Positions 25,330 through 34,559 of a stretch of DNA of 64,000 nt are shown one piece after another. Below the pieces are notes generated by a model. It did not search any database, was not told where the DNA came from, and saw only the letters and a list, made by a program, of their open reading frames with translations. A program made the translations under genes and the position numbers. Location of the stretch: the NCBI RefSeq assembly GCF_019061185.1, contig NZ_JAHQZU010000003.1:186001-250000 (forward strand). The letters are read 5' to 3'. The stretch is from Paracoccus sp. Z118 (GTDB taxonomy: Bacteria; Pseudomonadota; Alphaproteobacteria; Rhodobacterales; Rhodobacteraceae). Position 1 is the stretch's first letter, and each line of letters opens with the position of its first letter.

Positions 25330-26274
25330 TCAGCCGGTCAGCTGGCGGAACACGTCCTCAAGGTCGGGCTGTTCCGTCTGCAGGTCCAGCATCGGCACCC
25401 CCGCCGCGCGCAGGCGGTCGATGATCTGGTCCGCCTGCATCTGCCCCGGCGCGTAGCTGAGGGCGAGCGTGCCGTTCCCGCGCCGCTCGGCTTTCACGCC
25501 TTCCGGCAGGGGCGGCAGATCGCCCGCCCATTCGCCCGGATCGACGACCAGCGTCTTGGTCTCGGCGCGGGCCAGCAGGCTCGACGTGCTGTCATGGGCG
25601 ACGACCGAGCCGTGGTCGATGATGGCGATCTCGTCGCACATCTCCTGCGCTTCTTCCAGATAATGGGTGGTCAGGATCACCGTCATCCCGCGTTCGTTCA
25701 GGCGGCGGACGTTGGTCCACAGCATCTCGCGCAGGGCAATGTCCACGCCCGCCGTCGGTTCGTCCAGAACGAGGATGCGCGGCTTGTGGACCAGCGCCTT
25801 GGCCAGCAGCAGCCGCCGCTTCATCCCGCCCGAAAGCTGGCGGGTATAGCTTTCCGCCTGTTCGGTCAGCCCGACCAGTTCCAGTACCTCGTCGGTCCAG
25901 CGGTCGCGCCTGGGCACGCCGTAAAGCCCCGCCTGCACCTCGAGGCTGGCGCGGGGGGTGAAGAACGGGTCGATGTTCAGTTCCTGCGGCATGACGCCGA
26001 TGGCGGCGCGGGACTGGCGCGGGTTCACGTCCTGATCGTAACCCCAGATCTGGACCCGGCCGGAGGTCTTGTTGACCAGCCCCGCCATGATGTTGATGAG
26101 CGTCGATTTCCCCGCCCCGTTCGGCCCCAGCAGCCCGAAGATCGAGCCGGCGGGTATGGCGAGGTCAAGGCCGCGCAGCGCCTCTTTCGCCGGGGCGCGG
26201 CCTTCGGCGGCGTAGGTCTTGCGCATGGCGGTGATCTGGATGGCGTTCTGCGGATGCGTGGGGGCGGGGGGCAT
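25330..26274 (-). CDS. ABC transporter ATP-binding protein, ABC-2 exporter type
   Basis: A 314-residue ATPase with Walker A LLGPNGAGKST, signature QLSGGMKRRLLLAKAL and Walker B ILVLDEP. The C-terminal extension ending DLEDVFRQLTG is typical of exporters whose permease is encoded separately (NodI/YadG-like). No membrane partner is adjacent: the next genes on this strand are a CDF protein and polA, and a plus-strand zinc-finger gene intervenes. Function cannot be assigned beyond family. Confidence 0.85.
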   Translation of the reverse strand: MPPAPTHPQNAIQITAMRKTYAAEGRAPAKEALRGLDLAIPAGSIFGLLGPNGAGKSTLINIMAGLVNKTSGRVQIWGYDQDVNPRQSRAAIGVMPQELNIDPFFTPRASLEVQAGLYGVPRRDRWTDEVLELVGLTEQAESYTRQLSGGMKRRLLLAKALVHKPRILVLDEPTAGVDIALREMLWTNVRRLNERGMTVILTTHYLEEAQEMCDEIAIIDHGSVVAHDSTSSLLARAETKTLVVDPGEWAGDLPPLPEGVKAERRGNGTLALSYAPGQMQADQIIDRLRAAGVPMLDLQTEQPDLEDVFRQLTG

Positions 26275-26377
26275 GGGCGTCTCATCGGCTGGGCGGCCTT
26301 GTTCAGCCGGGCGGGTTGGCTAGAATGGCGCGTCCTTTAAACCGGGCTTCGCCCGCATGCACAAGTGAGCCGCCTGA

Positions 26378-26620
26378 ATGTCGCACGCCATGCCCACGGA
26401 AGATTCGCTCTCCACGAACCAGGACCCGGCAGCCGAGCCGCTCGCCCCGCCGGCAACGCAGGTCGTGACGACATGGAAGGTGAGCTGCGTGGGCGACGAG
26501 GAGCTGGGCCTGGGTCATCCGCTGGTGTGGATGGCGATCTCGCCCGATGTGGGCTTCGTCGATTGCGGCTATTGCGACAAGCGCTTCGTCATCGACCGCG
26601 AGCACGCGCTGGGGCACTGA
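26378..26620 (+). CDS. Zinc-finger (CHCC) domain protein
   Basis: An 80-residue protein with a C-terminal CHCC zinc finger: Cys in VSCVGDEE, His in LGHPLVW, then CGYC in [11 protein letters not shown]. This is the fold of the NDUFS6/complex I accessory subunit, and alphaproteobacteria encode such small proteins. The first ~30 residues are disordered. It is convergent with the CDF transporter gene, 4 bp apart. Confidence 0.85.
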   Translation: MSHAMPTEDSLSTNQDPAAEPLAPPATQVVTTWKVSCVGDEELGLGHPLVWMAISPDVGFVDCGYCDKRFVIDREHALGH

Positions 26621-26624
26621 TCCG

Positions 26625-27575
26625 TCAGTGGCGATGCGCGGGGCCGTGGTCATGCGGATGAGCCTGCGCCGTATCATCCGCGCAGCCGCTTGAGGGCGTT
26701 TCCACCTCGACGGTCGAATGGCGGATGCCGAAACGCTCCGCCAGCCGCGCCTTGACCGCGTCGCGGACGGCGAAAAGGTCGGCATCCTCGGCCATGACGA
26801 CGTGCATTTCCGCCGACAGCCGCCGCTCGTCGATCTGCCAGACATGCAGATGGTGGACGTCCAGCACGCCGGGAACCGAGGTCAACTCGCCCCGGATCGC
26901 CTCAAGGCCCACGCCCGCAGGTGCCCCCAGCATCAGCATCCGCAGGATCGGCACGATGTCGCCGCGGATGTGCCACAGGATCACCACCGAGATCAGGATC
27001 GTCAGCACCGGGTCGGCGATCTGCCAGCCGAACGCCCAGATCAGCGCCCCGCCGATCAGCACCGCGACCGACACGCCGGCATCGGCGAGGTTGTGCAGGA
27101 ACGCCGCGCGGATGTTCACGCTTTCCTTCGCAAGCCGCATCGTCAGCCAGGCGGTCCCCAGATCGACCACCAGCGCCAAACCCGCCAGCGCCATGACCAG
27201 CCCGCCCTGCACCTGCGGCGGGTCGAACAGTCGCCCCACGGCCTCGACCATCAGCCAGAGCGATACGGCGATCAGCGCGATGTAGTTGACGAAGGCCGCG
27301 AGGATTTCCGCCCGGCCCCAGCCGAAGCTCATCTGCGGCGTGGCAGACCGCCGCGCCAACCTCCGCGCTCCGAAGGCCAGAAACAGCGCCATCGCGTCGC
27401 TGAGGTTATGCACCCCGTCCGCGACCAATGCGACCGATCCCGCAATGGACCCCCCGGCGATCTGCGCGACGGTCAGCGCAAGGTTGATGACGACGGCCCA
27501 CAGCAGCCCGCGTTCGCCGAGATCCGCCCCGTGCGCGTGGGAATCGCCGTGCCGATGCCCGTGCGAATGCCCCAT
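26625..27575 (-). CDS. Cation diffusion facilitator (zinc/cobalt efflux)
   Basis: A 316-residue CDF-family exporter with about six membrane segments. Metal sites are seen in VADGVHNLSDAMALF and in FLHNLADAGVSV. Both ends are histidine-rich (GHSHGHRHGDSHAHG at the start, HPHDHGPAHRH at the end), as in zinc exporters. I start at MGHSHGH, whose ATG overlaps the polA stop as TGATG; an in-frame ATG six codons upstream also exists. It is translationally coupled to polA. Confidence 0.9.
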   Translation of the reverse strand: MGHSHGHRHGDSHAHGADLGERGLLWAVVINLALTVAQIAGGSIAGSVALVADGVHNLSDAMALFLAFGARRLARRSATPQMSFGWGRAEILAAFVNYIALIAVSLWLMVEAVGRLFDPPQVQGGLVMALAGLALVVDLGTAWLTMRLAKESVNIRAAFLHNLADAGVSVAVLIGGALIWAFGWQIADPVLTILISVVILWHIRGDIVPILRMLMLGAPAGVGLEAIRGELTSVPGVLDVHHLHVWQIDERRLSAEMHVVMAEDADLFAVRDAVKARLAERFGIRHSTVEVETPSSGCADDTAQAHPHDHGPAHRH

Positions 27576-30400
27576 CAATGCGCCTCGGCCCAATTGAGCC
27601 CGTGGCCCGCGTCTACCACCAACGGCACCGACAGATGCACGGCGGGGGCGGCCGAGCCCTCCATCACCTCGCGCGCGCGGGCGACGAGGGTGTCCACGGC
27701 GTCCTCGTCGGCCTCGAACACCAGCTCGTCATGGACCTGCAGCAGCATCTTTGCCGGCAGGCCCTCGATGGCGCGGTCCATGCGGATCATGGCGCGGCGG
27801 ATGATGTCGGCGGCGGTCCCCTGGATCGGCGCGTTGATCGCCGCCCGCTTCGCCCCGCCCGCCGCCGGGCCGGACTGGTTGATGCCGGGCGTGTTGATCC
27901 GGCGGCCGAAGAGGGTCCGCACGAAGTTGTCGCGCTTGGCGTTCTTCACCGTCTCGTCCATGTAGGCGCGGATTTCCGGGAAGCGCTTGAAGTAGGTGTC
28001 GATGAACGCCTGCGCGTCGGCCCGCGGAATGCGCAGGTTCCGCGCGAGGCCGAAGCCCGAGATGCCGTAGATCACCCCGAAGTTGATCGCCTTGGCCTGC
28101 CGCCGGATCATCGGGTCCATGCCTTCGACCGGCACCCCGAACATCTGGCTGGCGGTCATGGCGTGGATGTCGATGCCGTCGCGGAACGCCTGTTTCAGGG
28201 CCGGGATGTCGGCGATATGGGCGAGGATGCGCAGTTCGATCTGGCTGTAATCCAGGGACACCAGCCGCTTGCCGGGCGGGGCGACGAACGCCTCGCGGAT
28301 GCGGCGGCCCTCGTCGGTCCGCACGGGGATGTTCTGAAGGTTCGGATCGGTGGACGCCAGCCGCCCGGTCGAGGCTCCGGCGATGGAATAGCTGGTGTGG
28401 ACGCGCCCGCTCTCCGGGTTCACGAAGGTCGGCAGCGCGTCGGTATAGGTCGATTTCAGCTTCGACATGGCCCGCCAGTCGAGGATCTTCGCCGGCAGTT
28501 CTTGCCCCTCGGCGGCCAGATCCTCCAGCACGTCCACGGCGGTGGACAGCGCCCCGGACTTGCCCGAGCGGCCCGAGGCCAGCCCCATCTGGCCGAACAG
28601 GATCTCCCCCAGTTGCTTGGGCGAGCCGAGATTGAACCTGCCGCCGGCGAGCGCGTGGGCCTCATCCTCCAGCGCCGCCATCTTCTGCGCGAAGGCGCCT
28701 GACATGGTGCGCAGATGCTGGCTGTCGATCAGCACGCCCGCCATCTCCATCCCCGCCAGTACCTCGATCATCGGGCGTTCCAGCGTCTCGTAAACGGTGG
28801 TGACGGCGGCGGCGGGAAGCTGCGGGCGGAAGATCTGCCACAGCCGCCAGGTGATCTCGGCATCTTCGCCGCCATAGGCGGTGGCCTTGTCGATCGGCAC
28901 CTGCGCGAAGGTGACCTGGCTTTTCCCCGAGCCGATCAGCTCCTTGATCGGCATGCAGCGGTGGCCGATATAGCGGTCGGCCAGCTCGTCCATGCCGTGG
29001 TTGTGCAGCGCGGCGTTCAGGGCATAGCTCATCAGCATGGTGTCATCGACGGGGCTGACGCGGATGCCGTGGCGGGCGAGCAGCTTCCAGTCATACTTGG
29101 CGTTATGCAGGATCTTCAGGATCGCGGGGTTTTCCAGCACGGGCTTGAGCAGCGCCAGCGCCTCGTCCATGTCCATCTGCCCCTCGGCGCGGCTGCCGCC
29201 GCCGAACAGGTCGGCCTCGCCCGCGACATGGCCCAGCGGGATATAGGCCGCCATGCCCACGCCGGGGCAGATCGAGATGCCGACAAGCTCGGCCTGCATC
29301 TCGTCGAGGCTGGTGGTCTCGGTGTCTAGCGCGAACGCCCCCTGCTGGCGGATCGCGTCCAGCCATGTCCGCAGCGTGTCGGCGTCGCGGATGGTGACGT
29401 AGGACGCGCAGTCCACCGGGGGAAACTCGGGCGCTTCGGGCGCATCCCCCACCGGGGCGGGGGGCGCGACCTCGGGCGGAGGGGCCTTGAAGCGTTCGGC
29501 CACCCGGTTGGTCAGCGTGCGGAACTCCATCCGGTTCAGGAACTCCATCAGCGCCATCGGATCGGGGCTGCGCAGCTCCAGGCTTTCCAGGTTGAAATCC
29601 AGCGTCATGTCGCAGTCGAGCTGAACCAGTTGCTTGGAGATGCGGATCTGCTCGGCATGATCGATCAGCGTCTGGCGGCGCTTGGGCTGCTTGACCTGCT
29701 CGGCGCTCGCCAGCAGGGTTTCAAGATCTCCGTATTCCTGAATGAGTTGCGCGGCGGTCTTGATCCCGATTCCGGGCGCGCCCGGCACGTTGTCGGTCGG
29801 ATCGCCGGCCAGCGCTTGCACGTCCACGACCCGCTCGGGCGGGACGCCGAACTTCTCGAACACCTCGTCGCGGCCGATGGCCTTGTTCTTGATCGGGTCC
29901 AGCATCTCGACGCCGTCGCCCACGAGTTGCATCAGGTCCTTGTCGGAGCTGATGATCGTCGCCCGCCCGCCCGCATTCCGCGCCTGGCAGGCGAGCGAGG
30001 CGATGATGTCGTCGGCCTCGAACCCCTCGATCTCGATGCAGGACAGGTTGAAGGCGCGCGTCGCCTCGCGCGTCAGGGGGAATTGCGGCTTGAGATCCTC
30101 GGGCAGCTCGGGCCGGTTGCCCTTGTAGTCGCCGAAGATGTCGTTGCGGAAGGTGCGGGCCGAGTGGTCGAAGATCACCGCCGCATGGGTCGGAGCCTCG
30201 TCGCCGCGCGCTTCCTGGAGGTATTTCCACAGCATGTTGCAGAACCCCGCGACCGCGCCGATGGGCAGGCCGTCGGATTTCCGCGTCAGCGGCGGCAGTG
30301 CGTGATAGGCGCGGAAGATGAAGGCCGAGCCGTCGATCAGGTGCAGGTGGCTGCCCTTGCCGAAGGCGGCGGCGGCGCCAAGGGTTTTATCGTTGGTCAT
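27575..30400 (-). CDS. polA: DNA polymerase I
   Basis: A 941-residue family A polymerase with all three domains. The 5' nuclease part covers about residues 15-300. The 3'-5' exonuclease shows ExoI FALDTETTS, ExoII HNAKYD and ExoIII YGGEDAEIT, so proofreading looks intact. The polymerase has motif A DYSQIELRILAH, motif B RRQAKAINFGVIYG and motif C LQVHDELVFE. I choose MTNDKTLG because the AAGGGG site is at better spacing than for the ATG two codons upstream. It fills gaps in repair and removes Okazaki primers. Confidence 0.95.
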   Translation of the reverse strand: MTNDKTLGAAAAFGKGSHLHLIDGSAFIFRAYHALPPLTRKSDGLPIGAVAGFCNMLWKYLQEARGDEAPTHAAVIFDHSARTFRNDIFGDYKGNRPELPEDLKPQFPLTREATRAFNLSCIEIEGFEADDIIASLACQARNAGGRATIISSDKDLMQLVGDGVEMLDPIKNKAIGRDEVFEKFGVPPERVVDVQALAGDPTDNVPGAPGIGIKTAAQLIQEYGDLETLLASAEQVKQPKRRQTLIDHAEQIRISKQLVQLDCDMTLDFNLESLELRSPDPMALMEFLNRMEFRTLTNRVAERFKAPPPEVAPPAPVGDAPEAPEFPPVDCASYVTIRDADTLRTWLDAIRQQGAFALDTETTSLDEMQAELVGISICPGVGMAAYIPLGHVAGEADLFGGGSRAEGQMDMDEALALLKPVLENPAILKILHNAKYDWKLLARHGIRVSPVDDTMLMSYALNAALHNHGMDELADRYIGHRCMPIKELIGSGKSQVTFAQVPIDKATAYGGEDAEITWRLWQIFRPQLPAAAVTTVYETLERPMIEVLAGMEMAGVLIDSQHLRTMSGAFAQKMAALEDEAHALAGGRFNLGSPKQLGEILFGQMGLASGRSGKSGALSTAVDVLEDLAAEGQELPAKILDWRAMSKLKSTYTDALPTFVNPESGRVHTSYSIAGASTGRLASTDPNLQNIPVRTDEGRRIREAFVAPPGKRLVSLDYSQIELRILAHIADIPALKQAFRDGIDIHAMTASQMFGVPVEGMDPMIRRQAKAINFGVIYGISGFGLARNLRIPRADAQAFIDTYFKRFPEIRAYMDETVKNAKRDNFVRTLFGRRINTPGINQSGPAAGGAKRAAINAPIQGTAADIIRRAMIRMDRAIEGLPAKMLLQVHDELVFEADEDAVDTLVARAREVMEGSAAPAVHLSVPLVVDAGHGLNWAEAH

Positions 30401-30467
30401 CGGCATTCCCCTTCTCGCATCCGCGCCGTTCTGCCACGGCGGGGGCGCGGGCGCAAAGGGGCAGAGG

Positions 30468-31250
30468 TCAGGCCAGCGTCACGTCAAGGAACAGCATGAG
30501 GACCAGCCCGACGGCAAGGCCGAAGGTCGCCTTGTTCTGATGGCCCGCGCGGTGGGTTTCGGGGATGATCTCGTGGCTGATGACATAGAGCATCGCGCCC
30601 GCCGCGAAGCCGAGGCCCCAGGGCAGGAAGGGCGCCGCGATCGCCACCAGCGCGCCGCCGATCAGGCCGCCCAGCGGCTCGACCATGCCGGTCAGACCGG
30701 CGACGGCGACCGCGCGATTGCGGGTGTAGCCCTCGCCCATCAGGGCGACGGCGACGGCGAGCCCCTCGGGGATGTTCTGCAGCCCGATCCCGATGGCGAG
30801 CGGCAGCCCGCCCTCGATCCCGCCCGCGCCGAAACCGACGCCGACCGCCAGCCCTTCGGGGAAGTTGTGGATGGTGATGGCGATCACGAACAGCCAGACC
30901 CGCCGCAGCGAGGCCGAGGGCGGGCCTTCGCGGCCCAGCCGGAAATGCTCGTGCGGCAGGTGTTCGTTCATCAGGTGAACCGCGCCCATCCCCAGAAGGA
31001 TCGACACGCAGATGATGAGCGCGGGGACCGGGCCGTCGCCATGCATCCCCTCGGCCGCGTGCAGCCCCGGAATGATGAGCGAAAAGAACGATGCCGCCAG
31101 CATCACCCCCGCCGCGAAGCCCAGGGCGAGGTCGCGGAAGCCGCGCGTGAAGGTATGCCCGCGCAGCACCGGAAGCGCGCCGATGGTGGTGCAGAACCCG
31201 GCGGCGAAAGCGCCGAGGAAACCCATCATCGCTGGCGACAAGTCCGGCAT
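30468..31250 (-). CDS. ZIP-family metal transporter
   Basis: A 260-residue membrane protein of the ZIP/GufA family with about eight hydrophobic segments. The metal-binding helices carry HNFPEGLAVGVGFG and LQNIPEGLAVAVAL, and a further site is in SHEIIPETHRAG. Family members usually import Zn or Fe. A histidine-rich loop (NEHLPHEHF) is in the middle. I start at MPDLSPAMM; the upstream frame is open but intergenic. It lies upstream of polA on the same strand. Confidence 0.88.
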   Translation of the reverse strand: MPDLSPAMMGFLGAFAAGFCTTIGALPVLRGHTFTRGFRDLALGFAAGVMLAASFFSLIIPGLHAAEGMHGDGPVPALIICVSILLGMGAVHLMNEHLPHEHFRLGREGPPSASLRRVWLFVIAITIHNFPEGLAVGVGFGAGGIEGGLPLAIGIGLQNIPEGLAVAVALMGEGYTRNRAVAVAGLTGMVEPLGGLIGGALVAIAAPFLPWGLGFAAGAMLYVISHEIIPETHRAGHQNKATFGLAVGLVLMLFLDVTLA

Positions 31251-31267
31251 CCGTCTCTCCGTCGCGT

Positions 31268-31341
31268 CGGATCGGAAAGCCCGATCCGCCGGCGGCGGGA
31301 TACTGTGCAAGGCGCTCGCCACGCGCAACCCCGCGCGTGGC
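31268..31341 (-). terminator. Tandem hairpins after hemN
   Basis: Two perfect stems occupy the gap after hemN: GCCACGCGC/GCGCGTGGC (31318-31341) and CGGATCGG/CCGATCCG (31268-31288). No U-tract follows, so they are candidate 3' boundaries for the hemN mRNA and could also lie in the leader of the ZIP gene. Confidence 0.4.
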
Positions 31342-31361
31342 AGGCCGGATCGGGCGGTCCG

Positions 31362-32717
31362 TCAGATGGCGGGGCTGTGGCTGCGCGATTCCATCTCGTA
31401 GCCGTCGAACATGCGCGCGATCATCCGGGTGAGGGGGCGGCCCGCTTCCGGGATCGACAGGCCGCGTTCGTCCACCGTCACCATGTCGCCGAACTGCGCC
31501 TTCACCGGGGCGAACAGGTCCGCCAGCGCGGCGGCGGTCAAGCCGTGGTCCTGCATGAACTCCTCGGCGCGGATCTCGAAGTCGCACATCAGCGCCTCGA
31601 TCATCCGGGCCCGCCAGACATCCTCGGCCGAGAACTCGTGCCCGCGCGTCGTCGAGAAGCGGCCCTCGCCGATCGCCTTCACATGCGCGCCGGTCGCCGG
31701 GGCGTTCTGCGCATAGCCCTGCGGGAAGCGGGAGATCGAGGACGCACCCATCCCGACAAGCACCTGCGCCTGATCGTCGGTGTAGCCTTGGAAGTTCCGG
31801 CGCAGCAGCCCGGCCTTCTGCGCGACGGCCAGCCCGTCGCCGGGGCGGGCGAAGTGGTCGATGCCGATCTCGTCATAGCCGTCAGCGGCCAGCAGGTCGC
31901 GGGCGACCTCGAACAGCCGCAGCCGGGCGTGGGGGTCGGGCAGGGTATCCTCGGGGATCATCACCTGCCGCTTGGCCACCCACGGCACATGGGCATAGCC
32001 GTAAAGCGCGATCCGGTCGGGCGACAGCGACATGACCTTCTGCACCGACTCGGCGATCCGCTCGGGCGTCTGGTGGGGCAGGCCATAGAGGATGTCGGCG
32101 TTCAGCGAGCGGATGTTCCGGTCGCGGATCATCTGCACGGCGCGGGCGGTGATCTCGTAGCTCTGCTCGCGGCCGATGGCGGCCTGAATGGCGGGATCGA
32201 AGTCCTGGATGCCGATGCTGGCGCGGTTCAGCCCCGCCTCGGCCAGCGCGTCCATGCGGGCCTCGTCGATCTCGGACGGGTCGATCTCGACCGAGAACTC
32301 GGCCCCTTCGGCCAGCGGGAAGGCGTCGAACACCGCGCCCGCGATGCGGCGCATCATGTCCGGCGGCATCAGCGTCGGCGTGCCGCCGCCCCAGTGCAGT
32401 CGCGACAGCCTGACGCCGGGCGCGAGGTTTGCCTTCAGCAGCTCCAGCTCGGCCAGCAGGATGTCGGCATAGGCCCGCACCGGGGCGTCCGACTGGGTTC
32501 CCTGCGTGCGGCAGGCGCAGAACCAGCACAGCCGCCGGCAGAACGGCACATGCATGTAAAGCGAGATCGCCGCCCCTTCCGGGATCGCCTGCACCCAGTC
32601 GGTGAAGCGGTCCGCCCGGATGGCCGGGGTGAAATGCGGCGATGGCGGATAGCTGGTGTAACGCGGGACACGTGCGTCAAACAGCCCAAGCCGGGTGAGT
32701 TGCGATTCCTGTTCCAT
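31362..32717 (-). CDS. hemN: Oxygen-independent coproporphyrinogen III oxidase
   Basis: A 451-residue radical-SAM enzyme that makes protoporphyrinogen IX precursor without oxygen. The cluster motif is FCRRLCWFCAC (C-x3-C-x2-C), after the HemN opening RVPRYTSYPPSPHF. Family segments HWGGGTPTL and SIGIQDFD follow. I start at MEQESQLT; AGGAG lies 9 nt upstream. It is divergent from fnr with an FNR box between the coding starts. Together with hemF elsewhere in the window the cell can make heme with or without oxygen. Confidence 0.94.
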   Translation of the reverse strand: MEQESQLTRLGLFDARVPRYTSYPPSPHFTPAIRADRFTDWVQAIPEGAAISLYMHVPFCRRLCWFCACRTQGTQSDAPVRAYADILLAELELLKANLAPGVRLSRLHWGGGTPTLMPPDMMRRIAGAVFDAFPLAEGAEFSVEIDPSEIDEARMDALAEAGLNRASIGIQDFDPAIQAAIGREQSYEITARAVQMIRDRNIRSLNADILYGLPHQTPERIAESVQKVMSLSPDRIALYGYAHVPWVAKRQVMIPEDTLPDPHARLRLFEVARDLLAADGYDEIGIDHFARPGDGLAVAQKAGLLRRNFQGYTDDQAQVLVGMGASSISRFPQGYAQNAPATGAHVKAIGEGRFSTTRGHEFSAEDVWRARMIEALMCDFEIRAEEFMQDHGLTAAALADLFAPVKAQFGDMVTVDERGLSIPEAGRPLTRMIARMFDGYEMESRSHSPAI

Positions 32718-32753
32718 GGGACTAGCTCCTACAGCAGGAAAGGCAGGCGCTAC

Positions 32754-32767
32754 TTGACCCAGATCAA
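32754..32767. promoter_or_regulatory. FNR box between hemN and fnr
   Basis: TTGACCCAGATCAA differs from TTGAT-N4-ATCAA at one base. It lies 37 bp upstream of the hemN start, and its first three bases are the proposed TTG start codon of fnr. Fnr from the adjacent gene is the obvious ligand. Confidence 0.8.
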
Positions 32768-33512
32768 TCAGGACTTCACGAGTGCCGCCTTCCGCGCCGA
32801 CCATTCCTGCGCCGACTGCCGGCTGCGGCCCCGCGCGGTCTGCTCGCTCTGCGACGTGGATGACATGCGCCGGCTGGAGCCGCTGAAATACTACCGCCGT
32901 TACCAGGCCGGGCAGGTGATCGCCTGGGCGGGCGACCGGATGGAGTTCGTGGGCACCGTGGTCGATGGCGTCGCCGCCATGACCCAGACGATGGAGGACG
33001 GGCGCACCCAGATGGTGGGGCTGCTGCTGCCCTCGGATTTCCTTGGCCGCCCGCGCCGCCAGACCGCCGCTTACACCGTCACCGCCGTGACCGACCTGCT
33101 GCTGTGCTGCTATCGCCGCCGCACGTTCGAGGATCTGCTGCTCTCCACCCCCGCGCTGTCGTCGCGCCTGCTGGAGATAACGATGGACGAGCTGGACGCC
33201 GCCCGCGAATGGATGCTGCTGCTGGGCCGCAAGACCGCGCGCGAGAAGATCGCCTCGCTGCTGGCGATCCTCGCCCGCCGGGGCGGCGCGAGGGGGCCGG
33301 ACGGGCAGGCCCGGATCGTCCTGCCGCTGAGCCGCGAGGCCATGGCCGATTACCTGGGGCTGACGCTGGAAACCGTCAGCCGGCAGATGAGCGCGCTGCG
33401 GCGCGACGGGATCATCGTCCTTGAAGGGGCGCGGCACGTGATCGTGCCCGACTGCGCCGCACTGGTCGCCGAAAGCGGCGGCGACGGGGCCGAGACCGCC
33501 CCGGCGGGCTGA
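32754..33512 (+). CDS. fnr: Oxygen-sensing Crp/Fnr-family regulator with 4Fe-4S site
   Basis: A 252-residue Crp/Fnr regulator (FnrP/FnrL type). Cluster ligands are visible in HSCADCRLRPRAVCSLC (C19, C22, C30 and C33 by this start) and in LLLCCYRRR (C118/C119). The C-terminal HTH contains LTLETVSRQMSAL, with the E-x-x-S-R contacts used for TTGAT sites. No ATG or GTG in frame precedes the cysteines. TTG at 32754, after AGGAAAGGCAGG, gives the right family length, so I use it with moderate confidence. It controls the hemN, uspA and cco genes around it. Confidence 0.88.
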   Translation: MTQINQDFTSAAFRADHSCADCRLRPRAVCSLCDVDDMRRLEPLKYYRRYQAGQVIAWAGDRMEFVGTVVDGVAAMTQTMEDGRTQMVGLLLPSDFLGRPRRQTAAYTVTAVTDLLLCCYRRRTFEDLLLSTPALSSRLLEITMDELDAAREWMLLLGRKTAREKIASLLAILARRGGARGPDGQARIVLPLSREAMADYLGLTLETVSRQMSALRRDGIIVLEGARHVIVPDCAALVAESGGDGAETAPAG

Positions 33513-33537
33513 CCCGGCCCCCGACCTGCGCGCGCCC

Positions 33538-34374
33538 TCAGTGGGCCATCAGCGTCGGCAGCGTGGTCTTTTCCAGCAGACTGCGCGTCGCCCCGCCCAT
33601 GATCGACTGGCGGAAGCGCGAATGGCCGTAGGCGCCGACCACCAGCATGTCGGCGTCGGTTTCCTGCGCCCGCTTCAGCAGCATCTCGCTGATCGAGGGC
33701 AGGGTCTTGGCCAGCACCGCAATGCTCGCCTTGACGCCGTGGCGGGTGAGCATCTGGCACAGCGCCCCGCCGGGGTCCGAGCCTTCGGGGCTGTGCGGCG
33801 AGGGATCGACGGCCGCGATCTCCACCGCGTCGGCCGATTTCAGCAGCGGCATCGCCCGCCGCACGGCGTTCAGCGCCTCGCCCGATTGATTCCAGCCGAT
33901 CAGGATGCGCCGGCCCAGGGTCGGCGGCAGGCCCGCGCTGGGAACCACCAGCACCGGGCAGGTTCCCTCGAACAGGGCCGCCTCGACCACCGCGCTGCCT
34001 TCGGCCGCGGCCGCCGCGCCGTAGGGTCGCGACAGCACCGCCACATCCGCGAACCGCGCCCGCATCCCCACCAGCGAGGACAGCCCCCCAAGCTGCGCCA
34101 CCGCGGCCTCGACCCCCCAGCGGATATCCTCGGCGGCGAGGCGGGCGCGCGTGCGCTTTTCCAGCGCCTCGGCCGAGGCCATGGCGCGGTCGATCGCCTC
34201 CTGGAAGACATAGGGCGAGGCGCCCGCATAGAAATAGCCGGTCTGGGTCTGGTCCACGATCATGCAGAAGACGTCCAGATGCGCGTCCTCGCGCCGGGCG
34301 AGTTCGACCGCCGCGTCGAGCTGGGCGTCCTGCTGGTCGCCCGTGATCACCGTGAGAATCGTCTTGTATCCCAT
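33538..34374 (-). CDS. Universal stress protein (tandem UspA-like)
   Basis: A 278-residue protein with two Usp-like halves. The second ends with VVGAYGHSRFRQSIMGGATR, the phosphate-binding signature G-x2-G-x9-GS/T, and LPTLMAH. An AGGAGGAATTC site selects MGYKTILTV. It is divergent from ccoN, with the consensus FNR box 71 bp upstream of its start, so it is probably induced at low oxygen. In Paracoccus-type genomes a Usp gene sits at this place. Confidence 0.88.
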   Translation of the reverse strand: MGYKTILTVITGDQQDAQLDAAVELARREDAHLDVFCMIVDQTQTGYFYAGASPYVFQEAIDRAMASAEALEKRTRARLAAEDIRWGVEAAVAQLGGLSSLVGMRARFADVAVLSRPYGAAAAAEGSAVVEAALFEGTCPVLVVPSAGLPPTLGRRILIGWNQSGEALNAVRRAMPLLKSADAVEIAAVDPSPHSPEGSDPGGALCQMLTRHGVKASIAVLAKTLPSISEMLLKRAQETDADMLVVGAYGHSRFRQSIMGGATRSLLEKTTLPTLMAH

Positions 34375-34444
34375 GAATTCCTCCTGCCGGCCATGCGCGA
34401 CAACCTGTCGCCCCCCCAACTACCCTTTCAGAACGCACTATTGG

Positions 34445-34458
34445 TTGATCCAGATCAA
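34445..34458. promoter_or_regulatory. Consensus FNR box of the cco (and uspA) promoter
   Basis: TTGATCCAGATCAA matches the FNR consensus exactly. For ccoN it would be centred at -41.5 if transcription starts near 34493. A CATAAG -10-like hexamer at 34480-34485 fits this class II geometry. The leader to ccoN would be about 67 nt. It may also serve uspA on the other strand. Confidence 0.9.
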
Positions 34459-34559
34459 TGCTTCATTAATGGGGTGGGGCATAAGCCAACCCTGCCAACC
34501 CGCCGGACGCGCCGCCGCGATTCGGGCGGGGAGGCGACTATTGAAGGGACAGGATCGAG

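Noticed and set aside
30318..32753. Plus-strand open frame of over 800 codons before fnr
   Set aside because: It is antisense to polA, the ZIP gene and hemN, all with strong motifs. Long antisense frames are expected at this GC content. Only the part from the TTG at 32754 is Fnr.
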